The position numbers and the translations under genes are program-made. A stretch of 64,000 nucleotides of DNA, from positions 1,922,001 through 1,986,000 of the forward strand of contig OZ244914.1 of the NCBI GenBank assembly GCA_965221795.1, in the 5' to 3' direction. Positions 35,893-45,047 of the stretch are shown piece by piece (position 1 is the first letter of the stretch; every line of letters starts with the position of its first letter). The stretch is from VYFG01 sp965221795 (GTDB lineage: Bacteria > Pseudomonadota > Gammaproteobacteria > Arenicellales > Poriferihabitantaceae). The notes under the pieces are model-generated. The model saw only the letters and a program-made list of their open reading frames with translations. It searched no databases and was not told the origin of the DNA.

Positions 35893-37407
35893 TAGTCGAT
35901 CCTGAAAAACCCCAAATTCAGCGGTCACGATCTGAATATGCTGGAATCTATTCCCTGAAAGTATGGATTCCAATGGCCGGATCTGGACTCATGGACGCTC
36001 CCTTCCTTGCCATTTCCGAGGACCACCTGCGTCCCAGACCCTGTGCGGGTGCCGAATCCCACGATCGGTTCCGAAATCGCCTGCAAAACCGGCTGGATCC
36101 GCGCCATGCGCGGGTTCGCCTGGCCGGGACCCGGAACGGGTCCCGATTCGACGAGACCTTCGGTGCGCGGTACGGCCCCGACCGTGGTAGTCCCGGCAAG
36201 CCCACGCGCCGGATGGCCGGGCTGAAGTCTCTCCAGCCGGTGCATCCACTCTCGGACGAGGCGGTGGTCGCTGGTGGGGTGGAGAATCCGTACGGGCAGT
36301 CCTTTTGCGGCGAGGACTATTGCCCGCCCCATCCGCCGGTCGACCCGAGCCGCCGGACGCGGTGTCGCCCGCGCATCGGGACGGCCGGGGCCGAGCGGGT
36401 CCTGCCAGCGACGATCGATGCCGGTCTTACGAGCGGCACCGGGAAGCCGCGGGCGTGGCGGCGGGTGACGGTCGATACGACCGTGCCGGACCAGGCGGTA
36501 ACCTTTCCGACCGATGCCCAGCGGTGGAACCGTTCCCGGGTGCGACGGGTGAAACGGTGCCAGCGGTATGAGGGGAAGTGGCGCCAGCGCGACGCCCGGC
36601 AGCGGCGCCGTATGAACCGTCCGGTCAAGAGTCTGCGGACCGATCTGGGTCGGGTGGTCCGGGACCGGGAACGAAACACCGCGGGGAGACCCGATCGGGA
36701 GCCGGCGTTTGCGGACGAACGGGCGATGGCCTGGCGGGTACGGGCGCCGGAGCCGAAAGGCCGGAACCCGCGGTACCGCCGGCAGGCCCCGGAAGTCGAG
36801 TGTATCCGCAAGGGCAAGGCCCACCGGCGGTCCGAATTCGGTGTCCAGGGGAGCATGGCCACCGCCCACCGCAGCCACTTCCTCCTGGGCGGGATGGCGC
36901 GGGCGGGGAATCCTGATGACGGACCACCGCGGAAGCCCGCTCTGGATCCGGTGCGACGCCGGTCGGGGCGGTCGATGGATGAGGTATTCGTGGACCGCGG
37001 GTACCGGGGACATGGCGAGGGTGAGGCTGCCGGATCCCGGTCCGGGCCGCGGCGAGGCCTCGGGACCCGACGGCGGAAGAAGTGTCGGCGACGGCAGGCG
37101 ATGGAGCCCGTGATCGGGCATCGGAAATCGGATGGCCATCCGGGAAGGAACGGGCTCCCGGGAAGGGAGGGCGACCGGAGGAAGGTACGGCGGTGCGGTG
37201 CCGGTCACCACCGGCGGCGGATCCGCCGTCCGCTGCGGTTTTTGGGTCGCTGGATTGGGGGCCTTGGAGGCCGCATTTTCGACGTTTTGAGGGCCCAGGA
37301 ACGCCCGGGAACGACGGGGCGATGGAAAATGCCGGCCTCCGAGTTGGGCAGTGTCCCACCGTGGGCGCTTGCGGCTCCCTGAAACAGTTTTTCTTCAGGG
37401 CCGACTA
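35893..37407 (+). mobile_element. GC-rich IS5-type insertion sequence
   Basis: The left end TAGTCGATCCTGAA and the right end, inverted (TAGTCGGCCCTGAAGAA), form an imperfect terminal repeat. A single transposase frame fills the element. By eye the interior is much richer in GC than both flanks and nearly free of A/T-ending codons. It separates the McrBC/nuclease remnants from the XRE-Fic module. Confidence 0.7.
35991..37382 (+). CDS. IS5-type DDE transposase, heavily diverged
   Basis: Family landmarks remain: LSDEAVVAGGVENPYGQSFC, CGEDYCPPHPPVDPS, VTVDTTVPDQAVTFPTDA (first D), APEVECIRKGKAH, DEVFVDRGYRGHGE (second D) and QAMEPVIGHRKSDGHPGRN (E). Between the first D and GRVVRD a segment of about 18 residues found in relatives appears to be missing. 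Many usual Leu, Tyr, Lys and Ile positions are Pro, Asp, Arg or Met, as expected from A/T-to-G/C changes. The frame may be open simply because stop codons are rare at such GC. The start codon is uncertain. Confidence 0.65.
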   Translation: MDAPFLAISEDHLRPRPCAGAESHDRFRNRLQNRLDPRHARVRLAGTRNGSRFDETFGARYGPDRGSPGKPTRRMAGLKSLQPVHPLSDEAVVAGGVENPYGQSFCGEDYCPPHPPVDPSRRTRCRPRIGTAGAERVLPATIDAGLTSGTGKPRAWRRVTVDTTVPDQAVTFPTDAQRWNRSRVRRVKRCQRYEGKWRQRDARQRRRMNRPVKSLRTDLGRVVRDRERNTAGRPDREPAFADERAMAWRVRAPEPKGRNPRYRRQAPEVECIRKGKAHRRSEFGVQGSMATAHRSHFLLGGMARAGNPDDGPPRKPALDPVRRRSGRSMDEVFVDRGYRGHGEGEAAGSRSGPRRGLGTRRRKKCRRRQAMEPVIGHRKSDGHPGRNGLPGREGDRRKVRRCGAGHHRRRIRRPLRFLGRWIGGLGGRIFDVLRAQERPGTTGRWKMPASELGSVPPWALAAP

Positions 37408-37446
37408 AATAGGTTTACCTTAATTTCTTTTTGGTCAATTCATTTG

Positions 37447-37475
37447 TTGACTTAAATTTCATATAGGTATATAAA
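37447..37475 (+). promoter_or_regulatory. Strong sigma-70 promoter and operator-like repeat of the XRE-Fic module
   Basis: TTGACT (37447-37452) and TATAAA (37470-37475) are separated by 17 bp. The -10 box lies within the imperfect inverted repeat GTATATAAATATGTATAC, a likely binding site for the XRE protein encoded 60 nt downstream, which would give autoregulation. Confidence 0.65.
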
Positions 37476-37530
37476 TATGTATACGAAATGAGTGTTCGCG
37501 TACATATAAAGGTTGTCCAGAGTAAAGAGC

Positions 37531-38013
37531 ATGAGCATAGACAAGATAGTTGCCAAGCAATATCGAGACAAGGTGAACCAAGCTGTATGTCAGTTTGGTA
37601 GCTTATCTATGCTCCCTAACCATGGGCTTCCTAAAGAGGGTTGGCTACGCACAGTGCGAACGGCGCTTGGTATGTCTGGCACACAACTGGCTAAAAAGCT
37701 GGGCGTTACCAAGGCAAGAATATCCAAGGCTGAACAGGATGAGCCGCACGGAAGCGTTACCCTGAAAACCATGCAATCTATGGCCGAGGCGATGGATTGC
37801 AAGTTTGTGTACGTAATTGTACCAAAGCAAAACGTGGAAGACGTGATCAAAGAGCGCGCCATTGAAAAGGCGCGTGCTCAGGTGAAAGCTGCATCCACTC
37901 ATATGGCGCTTGAAGCGCAATCATTGAGTAAAGAGCAGCTTGAATTTGAAATTGAGCGCATTGCAGCGCAAATCATCGATAAGATGCCATCAGACTTTTG
38001 GAATGATGAATGA
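37531..38013 (+). CDS. Mobile mystery protein A (XRE-type HTH)
   Basis: The 160-aa protein has a Cro/C1-type helix-turn-helix: GWLRTVRTALGMSGTQLAKK then LGVTKARISKAEQDE (about residues 39-75). A helical C-terminal region follows. Mobile mystery protein A is known only from its constant pairing with a Fic protein B in varied genomes, here the next gene with a 4-bp overlap. It probably represses its own operon and may restrain the Fic enzyme. A/T content is higher than in the flanking IS elements. Confidence 0.88.
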   Translation: MSIDKIVAKQYRDKVNQAVCQFGSLSMLPNHGLPKEGWLRTVRTALGMSGTQLAKKLGVTKARISKAEQDEPHGSVTLKTMQSMAEAMDCKFVYVIVPKQNVEDVIKERAIEKARAQVKAASTHMALEAQSLSKEQLEFEIERIAAQIIDKMPSDFWNDE

Positions 38014-38615
38014 CGGATGATTACTCCAATCTAGTTGATTACCCAGATGGAGCGACACCGCTTGATCCCGATGAGCTGGATGGCCTGAAGTTCAAGCATG
38101 TTAGCACTAGAGGGGAGCTAGATCAGCTTGAGCAAGCTGGCATCACCGAAGGATTGAAGTGGTTAGACAAACAAAAGAACCCTGACGTGTTGTCAGAGGC
38201 TTTTGTTTTAGAGCTGCATAAGCGGCTGTTCGGTAGTGTCTGGATGTGGGCAGGCACATTCCGCCGCACAGAAAAAAATATCGGTGTTGATCCGATACAA
38301 GTTGCCATTCAATTACGGCAACTATTGGATGATGCCAAATACTGGGTCGAGCATGGCACTTATTCGCCTAAAGAGCTGGCGGCTAGGTTTCATCACAAGC
38401 TGGTATTTATCCACTCGTTTCCCAATGGTAACGGGCGGCATGCGCGGATAATGTCGGATGCTGTATTAACTAAACTATTAAATGAGCCAGCCATTGATTG
38501 GGCTGGTGGTTACAGGCTGGAAGCCATGAATGAGCGCCGCGACCAGTATATTGCCGCTCTTAGAGCTGCTGACGGGAACGATATGAGTGCCTTATTAGAA
38601 TTCGTCGGGGCTTGA
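38010..38615 (+). CDS. Mobile mystery protein B (Fic-domain protein)
   Basis: The 201-aa Fic protein has active-site motif HSFPNGNGRHARIMSDAVL (family HPFxxGNGR), in which the His and the GNGR anion site are intact, so AMP or a related group could be transferred to a target. The N-terminal part (LDPDELDGLKFKHVSTRGEL) is typical of protein B. An inhibitory S/TxxxE(G/N) helix is not obvious, so control may come from protein A. The pair behaves in context like a toxin-antitoxin unit between two IS elements. Confidence 0.9.
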   Translation: MTDDYSNLVDYPDGATPLDPDELDGLKFKHVSTRGELDQLEQAGITEGLKWLDKQKNPDVLSEAFVLELHKRLFGSVWMWAGTFRRTEKNIGVDPIQVAIQLRQLLDDAKYWVEHGTYSPKELAARFHHKLVFIHSFPNGNGRHARIMSDAVLTKLLNEPAIDWAGGYRLEAMNERRDQYIAALRAADGNDMSALLEFVGA

Positions 38616-38627
38616 AAAAAGGGTATT

Positions 38628-39985
38628 AACTCCCCACTTCCACTCCGAAGTGCAACAGCGCCGCGATCCCGGAATGAGGGCGTAGCCCGAAGGGAGGGAT
38701 CGCGGCGGCGACCCAAAAATCCGCGCTGCGAACGCTGCTTTTCGGCCTCGGATGGCAGCCATCTCGACGGCCGGCGATCCTGACAGAAGTTATCGGCCAA
38801 AGCCAGGGCGAAACCGGCACCATGAGGCCGAGCGAGGCCGCTCCGGTGGGTCACCGGAGTGCCGGGAGGGCGATCGGGGGACCGCCGGCCGCGTCAGGGG
38901 GGAGCTAACCCACGGGCAAAGACCTCCGCCGGGGTGCGGTATCCCAGGACCTTCCGAGGCCGACGGTGGAGCCGGTCCTCCACCGCCCGCACCTGCGCGG
39001 CAGTCACCTGGCGGAAGTCGGTCCCTTTCGGGAAGTACTGGCGCACCAGGCCGTTGGTGTGCTCGTTCAGGCCCCGTTCCCAGGAATGGTAGGGGGTAGC
39101 GAAGGTAAAGCCCGCATCGAGCTTCTGTGCGATCTCCCGATGCCTCGCGAACTCCTTGCCGTGGTCCGCCGTGCCGGTGTGGACCCGGTCCCGGACCGGC
39201 CCCAGACGCCGGATGAGCGCCGCGGTCACCGCCGCCGCGGTCTTGCCCTCCACCCACTCCAGGAAGGGAAACTTCGAGCCCCGATCCACGGCCGATACCA
39301 GTGCCCCCCGGTGTTTCGCGCCCATGATCGTGTCCAGCTCCCAATCGCCGACCCGGCTCTTCTCGGCCACCACCGAAGGCCGCTCCGCAAGGTCCACCCG
39401 ATCAGGAATGTGGCCGCGTCCGGCATGCCGGCCGCCACGCCCGTTCGGCTTCTTGCCCCGACGCCGCAGGCACCGGTACCGCGTCCCTCCCGCCTGTCGG
39501 TCAGCCCGCACATACTGGTAGCTCCACTCTTTCCCCGCCATCACCTCGCCCTGCTGCCGGTGCCAGCCGGCGATCTGTTCCGGGCTCCAGCCTTCCTGCA
39601 GCCGGTCCTCGACCACCGCCCAGCGCTCGGGCGTCCTCTTCCGGGGCACCGCCGACGCTTCCTGGCGACGGGCCGTGGCCTGGCCATCAGCTTGCTGGTG
39701 ACGGTAGCCGCGTTGCCCACGGTGGCGCGAGGCCTCGCGCGAGATCGTCGCGGGGTCCCGTCCGAGATCGCGGGCAATCTCCCGGTTCGACAACCCCCTA
39801 TGCAAAAGCGCGTGAATCTGGCATCGTTCGGCATCGGTCAGGTGGTGGTAGCCTACGGGCATGACAATCCTCCGTTGGTGAGAAACAGAGATGGTTGACC
39901 ATCATCTGGCCCACCGCAAGCGGCTTGTCAGCTCACCAGCCAGCAGCTTGGGGGGTGTTGCACTTCACACTGGAACGGGGGACTC
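38628..39985 (-). mobile_element. IS30-family element
   Basis: The terminal repeats of 29 bp (38628-38656 and 39957-39985) match at about 22 positions and share an exact GAAGTGCAAC at their inner ends. The transposase reads leftwards. The 237 bases between the left repeat and the transposase stop are non-coding and contain a CCGCGATCCC...GGGATCGCGG stem, longer than usual for this family. Confidence 0.75.
38894..39862 (-). CDS. IS30-family transposase
   Basis: The 322-aa protein has an N-terminal helix-turn-helix, YHHLTDAERCQIHALLHRG then SNREIARDLGRDPATISREA. The catalytic triad is in VGDWELDTIMGAKHRGALV (D), HTGTADHGKEFARH (D) and YHSWERGLNEHTNGLVRQYF (E), all intact. Length and motifs fit a complete, potentially active enzyme. 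IS30 elements often use tandem-end intermediates, with preference for certain sites. Confidence 0.95.
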   Translation of the reverse strand: MPVGYHHLTDAERCQIHALLHRGLSNREIARDLGRDPATISREASRHRGQRGYRHQQADGQATARRQEASAVPRKRTPERWAVVEDRLQEGWSPEQIAGWHRQQGEVMAGKEWSYQYVRADRQAGGTRYRCLRRRGKKPNGRGGRHAGRGHIPDRVDLAERPSVVAEKSRVGDWELDTIMGAKHRGALVSAVDRGSKFPFLEWVEGKTAAAVTAALIRRLGPVRDRVHTGTADHGKEFARHREIAQKLDAGFTFATPYHSWERGLNEHTNGLVRQYFPKGTDFRQVTAAQVRAVEDRLHRRPRKVLGYRTPAEVFARGLAPP

Positions 39986-40071
39986 ATAAATACCGAGGTT
40001 CACTTTTTGATGTATAAAAAGTGGTTTTTTAAACGGGTGTAAATTTAGGTGTAAATAAGGGTTTTCGGTGT

Positions 40072-41652
40072 ATGGCGGATAGCAATTTTTCTAATGAAAT
40101 CAATAAGCGAAGGACTTTTGCTATCATCTCGCACCCCGATGCTGGCAAGACAACCCTGACAGAAAGATTGCTGCAGTATGGTGGGGCAATCCAACTGGCA
40201 GGCACGATCAAGGCGCGAAAGAGTGATCGACATGCTGTGTCGGATTGGATGGAACTCGAAAAGCAGCGGGGAATTTCGGTGACGTCATCGGTGATGCAAT
40301 TCCCCTACAAGGGGCGCATTGTCAACCTGTTGGACACGCCCGGGCATGCAGACTTTTCGGAAGATACATACCGGACGCTCACGGCAGTAGACTCTGCCTT
40401 GATGGTGATTGATATCGCCAAGGGAGTCGAAGAGCGGACGGTCAAGTTGATGGAAGTATGCCGGCTTCGGGATACACCCATCATGACATTTGTCAACAAG
40501 CTCGACCGGGACGGTCGCGACCCGATTGAAATCATGGATGAAGTGGAAGACGTGCTCAAGATCCAATGTGCCCCCATGAGTTGGCCGATCGGCCTCGGGA
40601 AATCCTTTGTCGGGGTGTATCGGCTATACGATGATACCGTTCACCTGTTTGGCGGGCGTGGCGGATTGGCCGAAGACCGACTGATTCAAGGCCTTCATCA
40701 TATGGCGGTGCAGGAAGCGATTGGCGACCTCGCAGAATCGCTGCGGGAGGAAATCGAATTGGTGCAAGGGGCCAGCGCACCGTTTGAACCCCAGGCGTAT
40801 CTGGCATCCCGCCAAACGCCTGTTTTCTTCGGCTCTGCCCTCAACCGTTTGGGCACCGACGAACTGATGGACAATTTTGTCGATTTCGCCCCCCCGCCCC
40901 AACCCCGGCCTACCGAATCTGGGGAAGTGAAGGCCTCGGCAGCGAACTTCACTGGATTCGTATTCAAGATTCAGGCGAACATGGACCCGGCTCACCATGA
41001 CCGGGTAGCATTCCTGCGCATTACTTCCGGTCGATTCGAGCGGGGTATGAAGATGCGGCAAGTGCGGACAGGCAAGCAGATCACGGTACACAATGCCCAT
41101 ACCTTTATGGCAGCCCGAAGGGGAAAAGCCGAAGAGGCTTGGGCGGGAGACATAGTGGGGTTGCATAACCACGGCACCATACAGATTGGTGATACCTTCA
41201 CAGAAGGGGACGACCTCAAGTTCACCGGGATTCCGAACTTTGCTCCTGAGTTGTTTCGGCGGGTCCGGCTGAAGGATCCACTCAAGGCAAAGGCGTTGCG
41301 CAAGGGGCTTGTGCAGCTCAGTGAGGAGGGGGCCACGCAGGTATTTCAGCCGTTGACCAACAATGACTTGATTTTGGGCGCGGTGGGTATCCTGCAGTTC
41401 GATGTGGTGGCACATCGTCTGAAAACCGAGTATGGTGTGGATTGCGGTTTCGAGTCGGTTCCGGTTTCCACGGCTCGCTGGCTTTCCTTTCCCGATGACA
41501 GGATGGCCGAGGACTTTCGCCGGAAGAACGAGCAATGTCTGGCGATTGACGGCCATCAAACCTTGGCTTATATTGCTCCCAATCGTGCCAACCTCCAACT
41601 GGTGGAACAGCGCTGGCCCGATGTCGGGTTTTATGCGACCCGGGAATTTTGA
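40072..41652 (+). CDS. prfC: Peptide chain release factor 3
   Basis: This 526-aa translational GTPase removes RF1/RF2 from the ribosome. The G1 motif is ISHPDAGKTTLTERLL, G2 is RGISVTSSVMQFPY, G3 is LLDTPGHADFSEDTYR and G4 is VNKLDRDGRDP. The RF3-specific C-terminal region (ILGAVGILQFDVVAHRLKTEY) is present. It starts 87 nt right of the IS30 end. An A/T-rich hairpin (40001-40023) followed by T6 lies in that gap and could be a weak terminator or part of the promoter region. Confidence 0.97.
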   Translation: MADSNFSNEINKRRTFAIISHPDAGKTTLTERLLQYGGAIQLAGTIKARKSDRHAVSDWMELEKQRGISVTSSVMQFPYKGRIVNLLDTPGHADFSEDTYRTLTAVDSALMVIDIAKGVEERTVKLMEVCRLRDTPIMTFVNKLDRDGRDPIEIMDEVEDVLKIQCAPMSWPIGLGKSFVGVYRLYDDTVHLFGGRGGLAEDRLIQGLHHMAVQEAIGDLAESLREEIELVQGASAPFEPQAYLASRQTPVFFGSALNRLGTDELMDNFVDFAPPPQPRPTESGEVKASAANFTGFVFKIQANMDPAHHDRVAFLRITSGRFERGMKMRQVRTGKQITVHNAHTFMAARRGKAEEAWAGDIVGLHNHGTIQIGDTFTEGDDLKFTGIPNFAPELFRRVRLKDPLKAKALRKGLVQLSEEGATQVFQPLTNNDLILGAVGILQFDVVAHRLKTEYGVDCGFESVPVSTARWLSFPDDRMAEDFRRKNEQCLAIDGHQTLAYIAPNRANLQLVEQRWPDVGFYATREF

Positions 41653-41753
41653 TATGGTTATCGCTTATCTTGCTGTGATTGAAATGGATGATGCAGGTAG
41701 CTTTCCTTTGAAGATGCGGATCATGCAATGGCTGGTGTCCGGAGCCGGGCACG

Positions 41754-42266
41754 GTGCGTGATTCCGATCAGCTGATCCCGGTTCCGAAGGGAAGGAGCCG
41801 AGGGTTTGATGGCTATCGAACGGTTAGAAGCCTACGGAACAAAGGCGTGGATGCCGTTCCCGAAGAACCCGGGGTTTATCGCGTTATGCGTCCTGGTATC
41901 GCTCCCCCGCGCTTTCTCGCACAGGGAGCCGGTGCTTGGTTCAAGGGAAAGGATCCGAACGTTCCTTTGTCGAGGCTGCAGCAGGAATGGGTGGAGAGCG
42001 CTCTGGTTCTCTATATCGGTCGGGCAGGGGCTGACAGCAATGAAACATTGCGCAAGCGAATCGACCTCCTGATACGGTTCGGAGAGGGAGAACCCGTTGG
42101 TCATTATGGCGGTCGGTTGGTTTGGCAACTCAATGATGCGGATGCCTTGGTGATTTGCTGGCAAGCGACATACAATAAGGATCCGCAAGAGGTCAAAAGA
42201 GAGTTGATCCAGAATTTCAGGATGCTCCATGGAGGCAAGCGTCCATTTGCCAATCTTCAGGACTAG
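41754..42266 (+). CDS. GIY-YIG-like hypothetical protein
   Basis: The 170-aa product carries EPGVYRVMRP and, about 50 residues later, ALVLYIGRAGADSNETLRKR, the two strands of a GIY-YIG nuclease-like fold. Then come GEGEPVGHYGGRLVWQL and a helix. GIY-YIG domains cut DNA in repair, homing or restriction. The metal-binding Glu is not certain here. The GTG start at 41754 follows prfC by 101 nt. Confidence 0.6.
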   Translation: MRDSDQLIPVPKGRSRGFDGYRTVRSLRNKGVDAVPEEPGVYRVMRPGIAPPRFLAQGAGAWFKGKDPNVPLSRLQQEWVESALVLYIGRAGADSNETLRKRIDLLIRFGEGEPVGHYGGRLVWQLNDADALVICWQATYNKDPQEVKRELIQNFRMLHGGKRPFANLQD

Positions 42267-42812
42267 GCAGGAACTCCGGTTGATCGGGCGCAATTGCCAA
42301 GTCGGGTCTCCCGGAATTTGGTACCGTTGGGCCAGGATACAAACGACCGATTGCAATGGCTTGCCGAACATTTGAAGCCGTCTCATTGACGACGATTTGT
42401 GAGTGAAAATGGGGGCTGTTCCCCAGCCAAAAGAGTATTGATGGTTCCTCGCAAGATGCACATGAACTCATTTCGGAGCGCATGGATGCCCTTGTATCCG
42501 CTCATCGCTCACATCGTTTCGCAGATTTGTCACAGTTCTCCTTATGTGTTGAGCGAGGAATTCCACAAGAGCTGCACTCACCGATCATGGTCTTCCGGCA
42601 AACAGACAGCTTCGGTGGCCACTACACAAGCGGTCAGCAAAAAGACGGCACTACCGGCTATGATGTATTCGGTTCCGACACTCCGGTTTCGGGATTCAAA
42701 AATCGCATACAAAACCGATGACATCTGACAATGACAGATCGTTGCCGAAATGCCGGATTTTCTGCTTGGTAGGGGCTATGTGCCTGCCAAAACCTCCAAT
42801 CAAGTTTACCCC
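42267..42812. other. Region without a supported gene
   Basis: Frames on both strands are short or lack a start signal. An open frame at about 42430-42721 (reading ISERMDALVSAHRSHRFADL and later GHYTSGQQKDGTTGYDVFG) shows some protein character, but I cannot assign a start or family. Confidence 0.4.
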
Positions 42813-43280
42813 ATGAAATCGCTTATGAAATCCTTGTCCCCGATAGTTGCCTGGATGCACAGAATCCTGTTTTTGACCGTGATGTCTCTTGGAATACTGC
42901 CTGCTGCCAGTGCACAAGTGACTACCTCTGGAGCTTGGTCATTGCCACTTCCGACCTCCTCGGTGAATGGTGCGGCCTACTTAACCATACACAATCAAGG
43001 TGCTGACGGGGACCGGTTATTGGGGGCTGATTCGGATATCGCTGAGAGAGTCGAGTTGCACAATCATGTCATGCAAGATGGGCTGATGAGCATGATGCGG
43101 TTGGACGTAGTGGATATTCCCGCGAATTCTGCTGTCGAGTTTGCCCCCGGTGGGCTGCATATTATGTTGATGGGTTTGACCAGACCCCTGCTGCAGGGTC
43201 AACAATATACATTGATACTGCAATTGGAACAGGCGGGCGAAGTCCCGGTGGAAGTGATGATTGATGCGAACTCCAATTGA
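42813..43280 (+). CDS. PCu(A)C-family periplasmic copper chaperone
   Basis: The 155-aa protein has a signal peptide (ILFLTVMSLGILPAASAQ) and the copper site H(M)X10MX21HXM: VELHNHVMQDGLMSMMRL followed by PGGLHIMLMGL. Such proteins deliver Cu(I) to the CuA centre of cytochrome c oxidase. No sco or cox gene is adjacent. ATG 42813 is chosen because it begins the basic N-region of the signal peptide. Confidence 0.9.
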   Translation: MKSLMKSLSPIVAWMHRILFLTVMSLGILPAASAQVTTSGAWSLPLPTSSVNGAAYLTIHNQGADGDRLLGADSDIAERVELHNHVMQDGLMSMMRLDVVDIPANSAVEFAPGGLHIMLMGLTRPLLQGQQYTLILQLEQAGEVPVEVMIDANSN

Positions 43281-43793
43281 CAGGACAGGTGGCCAGGCGT
43301 TTCTCCTGCTTTCTTCCTGCTCGCATTACAGGTCGTGAAGCCGGTGGCGCGGGGATGTGCAGTCCGCGCGGGGAGGTATGATGGTTGGCTGGCCTTGGCC
43401 GCGTATGGACTCCTTCGAATCCATGATAGAGGGAGGTTGGCCGTGATTTCTTGCAGAAGCCCCTCCGGGGTAGTTTTTTCGAAGCCGTTTGCCAGGCAAA
43501 GAGATTTCCCCATGGTGTATTCGTATGTGATCCGATGTCTCCGGTATCGGTATAGTATGAAGGGGCGGATTTCGTGGTCTCCATTTCCCTCTTCAGCCCA
43601 TCGAACGAGAATACTGTTTGGAATCCATTGGATTTGCACATGCTACAATGTTCGGCTTCTGAACATTTCTCATCGACCAGAATGACTCGTGAATCTGCCG
43701 AAGCTCGACGATCTTCTGGCCGCCATGAAGGCAGTAAAATTGGCGTGAAGAATTGTGTGGAGCACACCATTTTCATGGTGTCAGGCTGACGGT
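43281..43793. other. Region without a supported gene
   Basis: An open minus-strand frame (43639 to 43199) begins QIQWIPNSILVRWAEEGN and reads on into the antisense of the PCu(A)C gene. It has no clear ribosome site or family, so I do not call it. No promoter for sbcD could be fixed. Confidence 0.35.
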
Positions 43794-45038
43794 ATGAAAG
43801 TACTCCACACATCCGACTGGCACCTCGGTCGCGCTCTTTATGGCAGAAAACGCTACGAGGAGTTCGAGGCTTTTCTGACTTGGCTGGTTGAGACAATCCA
43901 GAAAAATTCAATTGCGGCCCTTCTGGTGGCGGGCGATGTCTTCGACACCAGCACTCCTAGTAATCGCGCTCAGGAACTTTATTACCGTTTCTTATGCCGG
44001 GTGGCCGTCTCATCCTGTCGGCATGTTGTCGTCGTGGCGGGAAACCACGACTCGCCGTCCTTTCTAAATGCTCCCAGGGAGCTGCTTAAAGCCCTTGATG
44101 TCCACGTAGTCGCTAGCAGTACATCTTCTCCGGAAGACGAAGTGCTGGTGCTCCGTAATGAGCAGGATGTTCCAGAATTGATTGTCTGTGCCGTGCCCTA
44201 CCTTCGTGACCGGGATATTCGGGTGGCGGAAGCGGGGGAAAGCGTTGAGGATAAGGAGCGAAAGATCATTGATGGCATTCGTACTCACTATGCCGACATT
44301 GCTGCCTTGGCCGAACAAAAACGCGATGAACTCGAGGTGGATGTTCCCATCGTTGCCATGGGACATCTGTTCACTGCAGGAGGGCAAACGGTCGACGGTG
44401 ATGGTGTGCGCGAACTCTATGTTGGCTCCTTGGCTCATGTGACAGCCGGGATTTTCCCTGCGAGTTTTGATTACCTGGCGCTTGGACACCTCCATGTTCC
44501 ACAAAAAGTGAGCGGTTCCGAAACCATGCGGTACAGCGGCTCGCCTCTGCCCATGGGGTTCGGAGAGGCAAAGCAGCAAAAGAGCGTTTGCCAGGTGGTC
44601 TTTGGTCAAGGCGAGGACCACATCACCACCGCATCCGTACAGCTGATTGATGTGCCCGTATTTCAGAAGCTCGAGCGTATCGAGGGAGACTGGGAGCGCA
44701 TCTCAAGTCGCATCATTGAATTGTCGGCAGTAGGCTCCCAGGGCTGGCTGGAAGTCATTTACGAAGGTGAAGAGGTCATCAGCGACCTGCGCGAACGCCT
44801 TGAGGCAGCGATTTCCGGCACGCAGATGGAAATTCTCCGCATTCGGAACAACCGTGTTATCAGTCGCGTACTGGGACAAATCCATGCAGAAGAAACACTC
44901 GACGACCTGGACGTGAACGACGTGTTCGAACGATGTTTGGCTGCTCATGAGGTGCCGGATGAACAGCGGCCTGGACTGCTTCGGGCCTATCAGGAAACGG
45001 TTTCGTCTCTCTATGCAGACGATGTGCATGCCGAATAG
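43794..45038 (+). CDS. sbcD: SbcD nuclease subunit (Mre11-like)
   Basis: The 414-aa metallophosphoesterase has the five motifs HTSDWHLGR, LVAGDVFDTS, VVAGNHDSPS, AMGHLFTAGG and YLALGHLHVPQ that bind two Mn2+. With SbcC it cleaves hairpins and opens double-strand ends. sbcC starts 10 nt downstream. I start at ATG 43794, immediately before the first motif. Confidence 0.96.
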   Translation: MKVLHTSDWHLGRALYGRKRYEEFEAFLTWLVETIQKNSIAALLVAGDVFDTSTPSNRAQELYYRFLCRVAVSSCRHVVVVAGNHDSPSFLNAPRELLKALDVHVVASSTSSPEDEVLVLRNEQDVPELIVCAVPYLRDRDIRVAEAGESVEDKERKIIDGIRTHYADIAALAEQKRDELEVDVPIVAMGHLFTAGGQTVDGDGVRELYVGSLAHVTAGIFPASFDYLALGHLHVPQKVSGSETMRYSGSPLPMGFGEAKQQKSVCQVVFGQGEDHITTASVQLIDVPVFQKLERIEGDWERISSRIIELSAVGSQGWLEVIYEGEEVISDLRERLEAAISGTQMEILRIRNNRVISRVLGQIHAEETLDDLDVNDVFERCLAAHEVPDEQRPGLLRAYQETVSSLYADDVHAE

Positions 45039-45047
45039 AGGCGGTCG

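Noticed and set aside
40001..40030. Hairpin CACTTTTT...AAAAAGTG followed by six T as a terminator
   Set aside because: The stem is almost all A/T and no + strand gene lies upstream within the IS30 element, so I note it only under prfC.
41654..41761. A 35-aa frame directly after prfC (MVIAYLAVIEMDDAGSF...)
   Set aside because: It has no ribosome site, overlaps the start of the GIY-YIG-like gene and shows no family resemblance.
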